Below, in pieces: positions 1 to 11,042 of a DNA stretch of 64,000 bases (positions within the stretch are counted from its first letter, which is position 1; every line of letters begins with the position of its first letter). The notes beneath the pieces were generated by a model that saw nothing but the letters and a program-made list of their open reading frames with translations, was not told the origin of the DNA and ran no database searches. Location: the NCBI GenBank assembly GCA_018287875.1, contig JAGVVL010000015.1, forward strand, positions 2,542,001 to 2,606,000, written 5' to 3'. Source of the DNA: Nigrospora sphaerica (taxonomy: Eukaryota > Ascomycota > Sordariomycetes > Amphisphaeriales > Apiosporaceae). The position numbers were made by a program, and so were the translations under genes.

Positions 1-1
1 G

Positions 2-1537
2 TTCGAGCAGTGCCTGGCATTTGCGCGCGCGCTGGACTCGCCAGGGGCCTCGAAAGAGCAACTGGAGGACAAGGCCAAAGATCTTGCCCGCAAGGTCTTT
101 GAGCCCCATTTGGATCTCTACTTGCAGGAGGAGCTCGACTTCTTCACCAAGCATGCGGAACGAGAGGTCGGGAACTGGGAGCAGAAATTGTCGGACCAGG
201 AAGCCACGGTCGAGTCCTTCTACATGGGTAATTTCAACCGGAGGGCGGACAAGAACGACTTTCTGAGCTCGTTCAAAAAGGTCGTCATGATGCCGGTGAC
301 GGTTCTGCCGACGATCCCCCTGTCTTCCCCATTCGCCGCCAAACAGGCGTCAACGCCGACCGGCCAACGCCCCAACAGCATTACGGAACCCCCAAGATCG
401 TCCCTGACGGCCAGCCCGGCACCCGGAGGCGCGCTGGAACGGAAACCCAGTCCCTTGCCTGCCGAGGCGCCGACTGACGAGCTCAAGGCAAAGGCGGCGC
501 TCATGGCGAACCGGCTCGAAGGGATCAAGTCGCTCTTCAGCATCGAGGTCGCCCTCGATCTTGTGCGTGCGGCCAAGGAGAGTCTGGGACGTGCCGCCGT
601 ATTCGTCCGGCTTGGCGGACAAGCGGGCGGAGAGGCCCGCGAGCAATGCGAGGCCGTTTTTATTGTCCTGCTGAAGATCCTGGGCCAGACCCACGTCAAA
701 AACGGGTTTGTTAAGGCAGTTGAGCACCTTTCCCACTACAACCCCCGCGAAGTCAGTGACCACAGCCAAGCGGGCGTTGCGCCACTGGTCACATTTATCG
801 AACTGGTCAATGTGGGAGACCTCATCTCCCAGATGATCGACGTGTTTTACGAGCAGCAGCTCGCCGCCCCCAAAATCGCGGACCGCAACGACTTCCTCGA
901 CCCTGCCGGGTTAGCCAAGAAGAAGTGGGAGCAGATGTTGGACGAAAGCGTAGCGGCCGGGCTGAACAAAGGCATCGACGTGCTGATGGACGAGGTCGAG
1001 TATATCTGCGGCACCACGCAGTTGCCCACCGACTTCAACCCACCACCCACGACCGAGGTGAAGGGGGACGCGGATATCGGACCGACGCAGACGGCCAAAC
1101 GCATCGTGGAGCTCGTCTCTTCGCACACGAACATGCTCGTAGGAAGCACGGAGAAGACGATGCTCGATGTTTTCAACGGAGAAGTGGGCCTGCGCTTGTT
1201 CACGGCCATCTGCAAGCATCTGAAGCGGCAACGGATCAGCACGGAGGGCGCCATCAAGCTCATTGCGGATATGAACCTCTACTTCGATTACATCCGCAGC
1301 CTCCGGAACCCCGACCTGCTGGCGTACTTCAAAGCGTTGCGGGAGCTCAGCCAGATCTACCTCATCGACGGCAAGGAGGCCAAGGAGATGGCCACCATCA
1401 TTGCGGACGGCGAACGGGTCAGCGGTATCTTCCGGGCCGAAGAGGTCTACGAATTCGCCGAGAGGAGGGCGGATTGGTACCAGGTCAAGCGCAACGTGGA
1501 GCGCCACATGTATGGGATGGATTGCAGTGTGATGTGA
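2..1537 (+). CDS. RCY1: Recyclin-1 (Sec10/Rcy1 family), 3' part
   Basis: The reading frame is open from the window edge, so the start codon and any N-terminal F-box lie outside. The visible 511 residues match the exocyst Sec10/recyclin-1 fold: a long helical protein ending in a conserved block with ADWYQVKRNVERHMYG near the end. The last four residues are CSVM, a CAAX-type prenylation motif. Yeast Rcy1 also ends in a CAAX box while true Sec10 does not, which is why I favour recyclin-1. Rcy1 acts in an SCF-related, Ypt6/Snc1-linked route that recycles endocytosed membrane proteins at early endosomes. A Pro/Ser-rich linker is visible at about residues 105-160 of the visible part. No intron is apparent in this segment. 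Confidence 0.85.
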   Translation, partial: FEQCLAFARALDSPGASKEQLEDKAKDLARKVFEPHLDLYLQEELDFFTKHAEREVGNWEQKLSDQEATVESFYMGNFNRRADKNDFLSSFKKVVMMPVTVLPTIPLSSPFAAKQASTPTGQRPNSITEPPRSSLTASPAPGGALERKPSPLPAEAPTDELKAKAALMANRLEGIKSLFSIEVALDLVRAAKESLGRAAVFVRLGGQAGGEAREQCEAVFIVLLKILGQTHVKNGFVKAVEHLSHYNPREVSDHSQAGVAPLVTFIELVNVGDLISQMIDVFYEQQLAAPKIADRNDFLDPAGLAKKKWEQMLDESVAAGLNKGIDVLMDEVEYICGTTQLPTDFNPPPTTEVKGDADIGPTQTAKRIVELVSSHTNMLVGSTEKTMLDVFNGEVGLRLFTAICKHLKRQRISTEGAIKLIADMNLYFDYIRSLRNPDLLAYFKALRELSQIYLIDGKEAKEMATIIADGERVSGIFRAEEVYEFAERRADWYQVKRNVERHMYGMDCSVM

Positions 1538-4293
1538 AAAGGGAACGTAGTCCGAGAAGCATCTCGGTAAGGGGGAAGGGGGTCCTAGACCCGAGACAAA
1601 ACAAGGATGCCCAATGCCCCTCCCGACATCAGCACGGCTTGCACTGACGCACGCTACCTACATAAGTACCTGCTTAGTAAGAGTAAGCTTGGATGGATAC
1701 CGGGCGCCTGCTGAGCCATGGATTCGTCGGGAGCTTCGCCCCCGAGGCATTTCTCTCAAGTGCCAATTGCCAGCCCTAGTTCAAGTCAGGTGCCGCAAAA
1801 AAACGAAACGCGGCCGGGCGATGCCGGGACGGCTTTCGGGACCCAGTAGCGGGAAGCGGCTCTTTGCCGTGGCGCCGGGGAACTGGGAAATTGCGGACGG
1901 GGGAGGGTGCAGAAGACGGGAAGGCCCAGGCGAAAATAGCATTGCATCGCGGTTCGCGCAGCAGATTTTGGTCACGCGGGCAGAAACTGCCTTCCTTTCC
2001 ATGGGCCAGCACCCGGTCCCCCGATCGTTGCCGGTGGCGTTTCGGCAGAGGCCGGGGCGCCCACTCTGCCCGTCAGGGAGAAGACGTGTACCTAGGTACC
2101 TGTCCTGGCAGGGCGTAAACGCAATCCTACCCAGTCGTTCTTTTGGTTCTGTAAGTGCGCGTGTTACCAGGATACCTCTTACTAACCAGTATGGTTACTT
2201 TTGAGCTCTAGAGAGGTCCCGGGTTCAGGTGGCTGGCTGGCTGGCTCGCGTTCAGCTACATACCTACAACCTAGGTACCTATGTAATATGGATGGCTCAA
2301 GTACTTTTTGTCTTCAGGACGAATTGGTATACCAGGCTCTTTGCAAGCGAGAATGGCGTCCAGGGCGGCAGCTGCATGGAATCGTGGCCGTTGCCAAGTT
2401 AGCGGGCATACTCAGCTACTGCACCTGAACGGAAGGCCAGCTAATGTCGGTACCTGCGCCCCATCCTAGCAGTTGGAGATGAGGTGTACGTACAGGTTAC
2501 GCAGGTAACTACAGTGTTATGGGATCAGGTTCGAGTTACCTCAGTACCTGCCTATACCCAATCTAGTAAGTCCTTCTTCTACGGGCCCTTGTCGCTTCAC
2601 AGATGCCGTCGCATGGAATGGACGGAGGCTGGCCGGTGAGTCACTCGCTTCCACGCCTGGAGATCGCAGGCTCCTCCCGTACGCATACGGAAGCAAGCTG
2701 TGGTATTACGCAGCATTGACGTGCGTGGTGTAGCATCGGCTGGCTTCCCTTTGCTGCCTGGCTAGCCAGGCAGCCGGAGGCTAGCAATTCGCATCGTATC
2801 GCATTGCGTGCATCACCCACGGGCGGCCAGGCTGCCATTCATGTTTGCATGCACGCTATGCTACCTACGTAGGGTTCCTCCGGGCGACGCCGTCCCACAC
2901 GCGCGTACCCGGACGACGACGACGACGACGTATGAAGCTCGCTGCGTCGTAGGGAACAGGCCGAGTAGGTAATATGCAGCCCGCCTAGGCGAGGGAGGGG
3001 ACACGGAGGCTATCCGTCGCATCCCTTCCGACGTCGGTTCTGGTCCATCCCCCTGGGTCACGGGGAGGTATTATGAGTCGTCAACACGAACCCTCATTTG
3101 GCTACTGGCGTCTGAACTAACAGCAGCCGGGCTTGGCGGGCCCGGGCCTCAGCCGCTGCCCGGGGCGAGGAAACTGGCCCAGTGGACGCATGCGCTGCGA
3201 GAGAGACAAATGCCAGGCTTCCGGGGGTCGCCCCATTGGGTCCAGTACGTCCAGGTCCAAAGTGACACCAAGGCGCCCGTCTTATCTCCGGACAGGCGCG
3301 GCGCAACCGCGTCCCGTGTATTTCTCGCCCACAGCCTCAGCCCCTCTTCCCAGCGGCTGAAGGAGCGCCAATGTTGCCCTGGCGATCCCGAGACTCTGGT
3401 CTACACCTCTCATCGGCGGCCTGGGATGCTCTGCCTATGCATCATCAGGTCAGGGGACCTCCTTCTCCGCGCCTGCACGACAGGAACAACACCCTCTCCC
3501 CCCCACACACCCGGACGGATTGGCCTGGCACTGGAGTCTTGGTTCCCGCGCCCGCAATGACCCACAGGTCGCGATATCCCCCGTTCATAATAAGCGGGCG
3601 TTTTAGTTCCAGCCGGCCTGGCGTTCCCACTGCGCCGCCTGACGACTGATTACCTACATGGATGTCTGGGTCATGCATTGCGATTTTGTTGCCTGCTAGG
3701 CAGGTACATTTCCGTCGCCGTCTGCTTGTCTATTCGTGTCTCCGTCGGCGAGGGGCATAGTCCACCTGCGTCACCCTGGAACCGGCGGCATTGAGATCCA
3801 GGCCGCATCCCGACCACGCTGACCATGTCACGTAGCCCTCGGAGTCACATCCCCGTGTCCACTACTTGCCTGCCGGCACGGGGCCTTTCTCCCTTCCCCT
3901 TCACCACAGGTTGCGCGTCACGATGTAAGCTACAGCCCGCCCGGCAGCCGGCTTGGTGCCCATGGCTCCTCCCTCCCCCGGCACGCCTTATAAGACGGTC
4001 GGTGGTCTCGTCCGTGGCTGTCGACTTCGCCACCATTGCCCCTTAGCATCAACATCCTTTTGGCTGTCCCCTTCTATATCCACCATCTACTGCCGTGTAT
4101 ACTACCCTTGTCCCTTGCCGGGTTTGCATCTTGGCAAGTACATCTTTCCGCTTCGCTCGAAAACCGCCCTCAGACTCCTGAACGGTGCTTCAGGACGCAG
4201 CTCGCCGTATTTGTTGTTGTCGTGTTGTGCTATAGTAGCAGCTGGAGCCACCGGGGGGGAAGTGCTGGACCATCTCTGTACTTGTAGACATAG
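1538..4293. other. Intergenic, 2.76 kb
   Basis: No conserved reading frame is seen. It holds a (GGCT)4 run at 2231-2246, a (GAC)n run at 2912-2930 and the palindrome TACCTAGGTA at 2089-2098, with a close copy at 2269-2280. A TTATAAG box at 3988-3994 lies about 300 bases before the next gene's ATG and may be its TATA element. Confidence 0.6.
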
Positions 4294-5257
4294 ATGAGCC
4301 CTCGCAGAGGTTCTGTTGAACCTTGTTCTTCCCAAGAAACCGTTGTGCCCCCAGGGAGACACTGTGAAGACGAGCCAGAGGAGCGGGGAGCAGCCGACCC
4401 CTTTTATCCATCCCTGACCACCACGCCGACTGAGTCACCTTCTTCGTCCCCTCGGCTGCCTGGGCGCCAACGGACGATACAGGCATCTGCGGCGGGTAAG
4501 GACCCCAAGATCCACACAATGCCCTCGGGCCCCCCTAAGCAACGTGACTCAAGTTCCAAGCACCATTCGTCGTCCTCCAAATCGAGGACGGAGAAAACGG
4601 ATGACTGGACCGACGTCACGGAGCCTGGGGAGAGGAGGCGAATCCAGAACCGGAACGCCCAACGCAAGTACCGTAAGTATCTCTGTGCCTCCTTGACCTA
4701 CCGATTCCCGGGGAGATTCCACTCCTGCCGCCCCCCTAGACCCGCCATTTCGGCACCGGGCTGACAAATGCTAGGTGAAAAAGCCAAGGAGCAGAGAGAG
4801 GCGTCAGAACGCGATTCCCGCAACCGGGAATACGCAGGCAGCAGCTACCACGTGCCGGGTCCCGAAGACTTAGTAGCCGACGAGGAGGTCTCGGGGCTGC
4901 CATGGGGCGGCATCAGCAGTACGTACTTTCCCTCCGCCTGACTGTTGGGCCTCCCTCTCTCTCTCTCTCTCTCAAAACAAAGACAAAGGTTACTAAAACG
5001 CGGTTCTAGTGCGCCATATTTACGCCCGCGGCCACGAAAGCCAGAGCAGACGCGGGAGTGGTCGAGATGACTACCCGCGGGACGACTACCCGCGGGACGA
5101 CAGTCAGTTCTACAACTCGCCCACCGACGCCCACGGGTCCGCCTCCTACGGCGACAGTCAGCAGAGCTATGGCGACAACGGAGGCGACTTCGCCGACGAT
5201 GCAGCTTACTACTACGTGGATTACGACACTGCAGGCGGCAACTATTCGCACACTTAG
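4294..5257 (+). CDS. bZIP-like nuclear protein without an obvious zipper
   Basis: Three exons, 4294-4672, 4775-4918 and 5010-5257, join in frame to 256 residues. Both introns have good donors (GTAAGT, GTACGT) and branch points (CTGAC, TACTAAAAC). Exon 1 ends inside a bZIP-type basic region, RRRIQNRNAQRKYREK once spliced, preceded by the fungal signature DWTDVTEPGE. The basic motif N-x-x-A-Q-x-x-Y-R is intact. After it there is only a short charged helix with no leucine heptads, so dimerisation through a classical zipper is doubtful. This domain layout recurs in ascomycete proteins usually labelled bZIP factors. The C-terminus is acidic and Tyr/Gly/Asp-rich and includes a duplicated 15-bp unit (DYPRD twice, near 5070-5099). 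A role in transcription is inferred. Confidence 0.75.
4955..4973. repeat. (CT)n microsatellite
   Basis: A run of CT dinucleotides inside the second intron of the bZIP-like gene, just before its branch point, where it adds to the pyrimidine content. Confidence 0.9.
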
Positions 5258-6500
5258 AGAGGGCACGAGCCCCTGAGCCGAGGAACCCCCTTCCCCGATT
5301 AGACGCCATGGCGGTCCTTCACTTTGAGAAAGAAAAGAGCACACCTGGGATCAAGGGTTTCTATCCGCTTATCCTTCTCTCCCATTCTTCCCCCCTCTTC
5401 CTGTATAAGTATCCAATTATTTTGTTTGGGCGACGGCGTTCAGGTTAGAAGAAGTCCGAGTCCTTTTCGGCCGGAGCACCGGCACGGCAGACGTCTGGCC
5501 GCCCGTTCGGCGAAACAGGGAACGACTAATGGATCTGTATTGATATTGGGTTTTCGGGCCGGCGTATATACCCTCTCCCACCTGGTTGTATTTATATATA
5601 TGCGCGGGCGCCGGGCCGTGGCGGCTCTGGAGTATAGAAAGACGAGAACGGGGCACAAAGAGGGCCGAAAGGGGGGAACTACTCCTCGCAAAACCGCCGT
5701 GCCTCCTCCCAGCCAGTGGGAATGACAGACCCACTCCTCTACCCATCAATAGACTTGAGCCAGACCATTCGCGAGATCTCGATGAGGAGAGGAGCCCTGC
5801 AGCGGTTCGAAGCAGCACACGCAGCTCGTGGCGTCTCTCTCGCCGGTCCCGGCCCGTAACCTTGTACGCCCACCAGCCGGCCGTCGAAGAGCGACCGACG
5901 ACCACCGTGTCAATCGGGGGCACCCGCGCTTACGCGTAACCGTTTACATGGTCTGCCTGGCTTCGTCACGCGGCCGGGCCGCGTCCGCGTAGACCGCGTG
6001 GCATGGGGCCGCGTCGTCGTCTACGCATCAGGCAGCCAACGCGGGGGGGCGAGCAGGGGGTATGTGCCGCCTTGGGGGTGGGTTCTTGACTTGGCAAGCA
6101 AAACGGCCTACATACCTACCTCCATAGTCACCCCCGACGGCTTTGTGCCCCCCAATCCGGATAGAGTGCGGGGCCGAAGCTACAGCCGCTTCAAGCAGCG
6201 TGGAGGGTGAGCAGAGGGTAAGCCGCCTGTGCTCACCCCGAGCCACCCGGAGCTAAGCATCATGCGTGATTTCAGCACCCGGGCGAACTCGCTATAGACG
6301 GAATAGGAGGACGGCTAGCAATGCCACACCTGTAGGCGCGCCCGGTTCTAGGATCCGGGGTATGCGGGTTGGTCATCTAGCTGCTTCTACTTTACTGGTC
6401 CTTCACTACTCCATAGTATAAGCGTGTCCAGGCACCGATTTAAGTTGGAGTTGAGATCGAGCTGTCGGGCAGGCTTAACCCCCCCGTTCTGCTAGAAGCG
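5258..6500. other. Intergenic, 1.24 kb
   Basis: No credible gene is seen. It includes an AT-rich TTTATATATATG stretch near 5590 and several overlapping open frames on both strands with no recognisable family signature. Confidence 0.5.
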
Positions 6501-7729
6501 GTGTGGGGTCGACGTACAAACACGCACCCTTCACCGCATTGGAATTTAACCCCAAATGGACTTAAGGAACCCCGATGTCCGACTGGCAAGGCCTGGTTTG
6601 AACGGGCGTATGCGACGCTCGAAACCACTAACCAGAAGATGGACGCCTTGACGCGCGACTCGCGAGAGCGCTTTGACGAGTTGAAGGCTAGCAACACCGA
6701 GGTTCAGGTCAGCAACGCCGAGGTAAAGGCCAGCAACGACGCTGTCATCAAGGCATTCATGAATACTACGCTACTGAGAACCCTGGTTGATACACCATTT
6801 TCAATTCCGCCTCAGCTCCGTGGCAGTCTTTTGGCCGCCGGGGCTACTGGCATCAGCTATATGAGGCTTGAAGATCTTATCCATTCTTTACAGGCCTCGG
6901 TGTATGATCTTCTGGTCAGAGATCTCGAAACGGCATTCAGCCAGGGCAAGATCCTTGAGCGCGAAGTCCAGGCTCAATCTGAGAGCTTGCTACAAAGCCC
7001 GCAGTTCCAAAGGTGGTACCACTCCGAAGAGCGCGATGTACTTCTTGTGGACGGTGGCACGGCAGAGACGGGTGTCTCGACTTCAACTATAACACCGCTC
7101 TCCAGTATACGTGCGAAGCTGGCAGCAGCAGCACGGATCTTGCCCAGCGCCACGCCACTCGTATTCTTCTGTGGCCTTCACACCTCCGAAAGCGATCCCT
7201 TGAGCGGGCCAAACGGATTGGTCAGAGCTTTGATCAGAATGGTCATATATGAGATCCAAGATACGGGGCACATGCCGAATTTGGAGTTCATCAACTCGCC
7301 ACAGTTCGGCCCGGCACTCCGGGCCCACGACCTGACGACCTTGTGCAGCACACTCCAGGAGCTCATCTACCAGCTGAGTCCACACACCAAGCTATACTGC
7401 GTGATAGACGGAATCACGTGGTGTGAGCGTCGCGAATGGGCCGAGGGACTGAATGAAGTGGTTAAGACGCTCGTGAGTATCTGCGGGGACATTGGCAGAG
7501 GGCCTTTTTGAAGCTTCTTGTGACTTGCCCAGTCAGAAGCCAAGTTGTTGTTCGCAACTTCCATTTCAATTATCAAGAGCACCAGTTCGTTCTCTTGACC
7601 CCCCAGGGGTACGAGTCGGAGTTTGATCCTGAGAGGGTCATGGAGCTGGAGATAAGGAGAAGATGGCAGGCGGAACGGCAAAGAAGTACAGCTAGTCAAG
7701 AGTTGGACGAGGAGGAAGATTACTGCTAG
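6501..7729 (+). pseudogene. Uncharacterised fungal protein gene, frameshifted
   Basis: The first frame (6501-7511) and a second frame (to 7729) together read like one protein of about 410 residues. It has an N-terminal coiled coil with repeated KASN/VSN units (about residues 45-90), then a helical domain with SPQFQRWYHSEERDVLLVDG and a later LYCVIDGITWCE block. I recognise the style of an ascomycete lineage-specific family resembling decayed NTPase domains of fungal STAND-like proteins, but I cannot name it. The frame changes in the T5 run at 7505-7509: one extra T would give continuous ...GPFLKLLVTCPVRSQ. A GTGAGTATCT donor at 7473 with a CCCAG acceptor at 7532 also exists, but splicing there leads to an early stop. 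Start codon uncertain; the first 25 residues look non-coding. Confidence 0.5.
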
Positions 7730-8555
7730 GTTCTTTCACTATGTGTCAAATCCCAGCATCTTATGCCCCATTTCCGCATCATCATTAGAGCCAAATGAGT
7801 ACCTCGATACGAGCTGTTTAATAACTACTTCATTGTTGAACCACTAGGCGCGATACCGGGAAGAGGATAGGATGGATGCGGGGCAACGGGCTGGGCTGGG
7901 CGGTCAGCATACGTTTGGGCGCACACGGTCGGAGTTCGGACCAGTCGTCGGAATACGGGACGAGGGACTGCCCCCAGATACTGGGGGCCGTCGGGGTCCG
8001 GGTTGGGAGGGGTTCGGGCACACAGACAGGGAGCGGACCTGATTAGACCGAGGCTGCCTTCTCTTTCCGTCCTGAAAGGCCGTAGACACCCAGTCAAGGC
8101 AGTGAGAACTATGATGGTTTGCAGTAAGAGGAACTTACAATGAATACCTGCAGTAGGGATATAGGTACCTAGGTACCCCGCTGCTGGATGGGAAATACTA
8201 AAATACAGCAACCATGTACTTGATGGGCGGCTTTTAGAGCTGTCCATAATACCCAATTGGTCCTGCACCGGGTAGGCGGGGCCGCGCGCCCAGATTTCTG
8301 GGGCAGTCGCCATGATGTACCACCACCCTGATGAGTCCATTTTAGGCAATGTCGATCTGCATCGACTAAAATAGTAGGCGGTCAAATTTTACTCAATGGG
8401 CAACGGCAGATTCCCGTTTTCCCAACCAGCTTCGTTGATGCAGAGCGTGCCCGCGACCGGAAGCTGTTTGTTGCCAAACCAAGTCTATCCTCTTCTCTCG
8501 GCCAAGGCCACCCGAACCCCATCCATTCGCAACCATCGTCCTTACCATCGTCACC
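7730..8555. other. Intergenic, 0.83 kb
   Basis: Nothing coding is supported. The palindrome TACCTAGGTA occurs at 8166-8175. The last part must carry the promoter and leader of the following SMAP-domain gene. Confidence 0.5.
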
Positions 8556-9834
8556 ATGGCCAAGACCAGGAACGAAGGTACGAAGCGCACCCGCTCCTCC
8601 ACGAAGCCGGATCGCGGACGACACTGACACTGTGATACAAGGCGCGGAGGTCAAGACGAAGAAGCAGCTCAAGAAGGAGCTTGCCAAGTCGGAGGAGCAG
8701 CTTGAAAGAGCCCGCCTGCACAAGGAGAAAACCGCCATCCGCAAGCGCGAGCGCAGAGCCGCCGGCAAGGAGCGGAAGCTGGCCAAGCAGCCCCAAAAGG
8801 AGGAGAAGAAGTTCAACCGCATGCTGAAGCGCGCCGACAATTTCGAGGAGAAGGCCAAGAAGCTCATGCTCCAGGCCAAGGAGACCAGAGAGAAGTACTA
8901 CCAGCTCAAGGCTAAGAGAGAGGTAAGTGCCGCCCCCATTGACGTTCCATTCCACCCGCGCACCGTGGTCTCGAGCTTTACTAATGCGCCGGGGTTACCA
9001 CAGAAGGCGGCGCAAGAGGCGGCAGCCGCCCAAGATAAAGCCGATGAGATCAAGATTGTAGGCGATGCCGATGAGTCGTCTTCGGATTCCGGATCCGATA
9101 CTTCCTCCTCCTCCTCTTCATCCGACTCCGACTCCGACTCCAACTCTAGCGCAGACAATGAGGAGGAGAAGGCCCAGCCCCAGATGGAGGATGTTGCCAT
9201 GACCGACGCCGCCGAGGAGAGCGAGGAGAGCGAGGAGAGCGAGAAGGCCGAGAAGCCTTCGAAGAAGAAGAAGAAGGCCAAGTCCAAGAAGGCCAAGGAC
9301 GAGGAAGAGGTCCCCGCGCCCAAGAAGGTCCCCAAGGACGAGATTGCCAAGGTCGAGGAGGCCCGCAGCGAAGCCGGTGATGCCGAGGACAAGGCCGACA
9401 AGAAGGAGAAGAAGAAGGACAAGAAAAAGGACAAGAAGCGCAAGCGCGAGGCCGAAGATATCGAGACCGCCGCCGACGGTGATGTGTTCGTGATTGATAC
9501 GGGAAGCGCCAAGAAGGGCAAGAAGTCGAAGAGCAAGGTTGCCAAGGAATCCGCCGACGAGAACGTTACTAAGGAGACTCCTGGTCAAACCGAGGCGGAG
9601 GGCGAGCAGTGGAACGTCTCGGCCCTGGAAGGAGGAAGTGCCAGGCAGGCCAAGTTCTTGAAACTGCTTGGGGGCGGCAAAAAGGTCGGAGCAGGCGCAA
9701 CTGCTAGCACCCACAGCGGCCACGGCACCTCGAAGCAGGACATTGACAAGGTCCAAACGAACCTGGAGAAACAGTTCTACAGCGGCATGAAGATGAATGA
9801 TGGCCCGGGACACAAGCGGGGTCTTGGCGCGTAA
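8556..9834 (+). CDS. SMAP-domain (KNOP1-like) lysine-rich nuclear protein
   Basis: Three exons, 8556-8577, 8642-8922 and 9004-9834, give 377 residues. The start ATG sits in TCACCATGG. The first coding exon has only 22 bases (MAKTRNE plus one base). The N-terminal third is a basic coiled coil (KKQLKKELAKSEEQLERA). The middle is a Ser/Asp/Glu acidic tract followed by repeated KKKKAKSKK and KKDKKKDKK blocks, typical of nucleolar localisation. The C-terminus carries QAKFLKLLGGGKK, the core of the small acidic protein-like (SMAP) domain found in KNOP1-type nucleolar proteins. Function is not established in fungi; a nucleolar role is inferred. The second intron is 81 bases with no stop, so retention would insert 27 residues without breaking the frame. 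Confidence 0.75.
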
Positions 9835-10359
9835 AGCACGGTAGGGCTCTCTTCCTGCTGCCAGGACATGGCCGTGTTGTTCAGGTGGCATAGTGATACC
9901 CCAGGGGAACAGAAAAGGATTCGTCGTATACCACGTGTGTTTTCTGGCTGGATTTTCCTCCCAACATGATGGACATAGTTTCTGCAGAAGCCCCCCCAAA
10001 AGCAATCCCTTGCCCGCAAATTAAAAATGAAATACCAAATTCGCATGTCGGAGCATGATCCCCGTCTTATGCACATCACGGTGACCCTCTTGCGTCTCAA
10101 CAGAGCGCGTCGTGCATCCCCGTGCCCGGGCGGCTGCAAGCCTGCATGTTTCCAGGCCGCCCCCCGGTGGCGTCGCGTGGCATCCGCATTGCGGCCATGT
10201 CGTTTATTGCAGCACCTCGCATGCGCGGACGCCTGCGCAGTCAGGGACGAGACGATACGCGAGCCTCTATGCTCCGTCTTTCCTTTCCCCCTCTTTTTCC
10301 GGGCCGTCTTCGCTTCGAATGCGCAAGGTCGGTCGCCGCCAACGGGTCCGTGGTCCCGT
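9835..10359. other. Convergent 3' region
   Basis: Spacer between the SMAP-domain gene (plus) and the RAMP4 gene (minus). It should hold both 3' untranslated regions. No further structure is seen. Confidence 0.6.
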
Positions 10360-11042
10360 TTATCGGAAGAAAACGCGCTGGATGAGCTCGAATACCAAGC
10401 CGCCGAAAACGACAAAGGCCAGAAGGACTGGAGCGCAAGGCGGCCGGGGAGGGCAACCGAGTCAGCGAGATTGCGGGGGGTTGCCACGGAACTCCGTCCG
10501 GCTTCCCGCTCCCGGGACCGGAGGGACAAAAAGAGGGATGAGGCGAGGAGAAGAAAGCAGCGGCAGGCGCCGCGCGAGGAGGGAGAGGAAGAGGACTCAC
10601 TCAGCCACATGGGGGAGACGGTCGACTTCTGGTTGGGCTTGGCGAGCTTCTGCACGGCCACGTCCGACTTGCCGCGGCGCTGCTCCTGGTCCTTGACGAA
10701 CTTGGCGTTGCGCCTTCGCTGCTCGAGGGTCTGGGCCTGTTTTCGGGGCGGGCGCGCGGGCGCGCGCGCAGGTTAGCCCAGGGACCACGCGGTCTACGTT
10801 TTTGCTATCCGCACTCCCCCCTTCCCCGCTTCGGAAAGGGGAAAGCGAATGGAGGGGGAAAGGGCGCTCGGGGGCGTTTTCGCTCGTGCTCGCGACGACC
10901 GCTGCCGTCACTGTTGCGGCTACCGCGCCATGCGTTGCCGGGGTACCCTCGGTCGGGACACGGGGGGTTCGCTTGCTACCCCCCCGCCGGGGAGGGGGCT
11001 GTTCCCGGGAGGAGAGATCGGGGGGGCAATGCGACGTACCAT
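10360..11042 (-). CDS. YSY6: RAMP4/SERP1/Ysy6 stress-associated ER membrane protein
   Basis: Three exons on the minus strand, 11042-11040, 10736-10601 and 10427-10360, give a 68-residue protein, the normal size for this family. Exon 1 is only the initiator ATG, followed directly by a GTACGT donor. Exon 2 encodes AQTLEQRRRNAKFVKDQEQR and ends at SPMWL. Exon 3 encodes the single C-terminal membrane segment LLAFVVFGGLVFELIQRVF. The donor of intron 2 is GTGAGT; acceptors are ACAG and CCAG. The family is tail-anchored in the ER, binds the ribosome-Sec61 translocon and is linked to unfolded-protein stress. The gene is too fragmented to show in simple open-frame scans. The long first intron (about 300 bases) is GC-rich and may carry regulatory sequence. 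Confidence 0.88.

Noticed and set aside
5417..5923. 168-codon frame on the minus strand
   Set aside because: Arg/Ser-rich, no domain, overlaps other equally poor frames.
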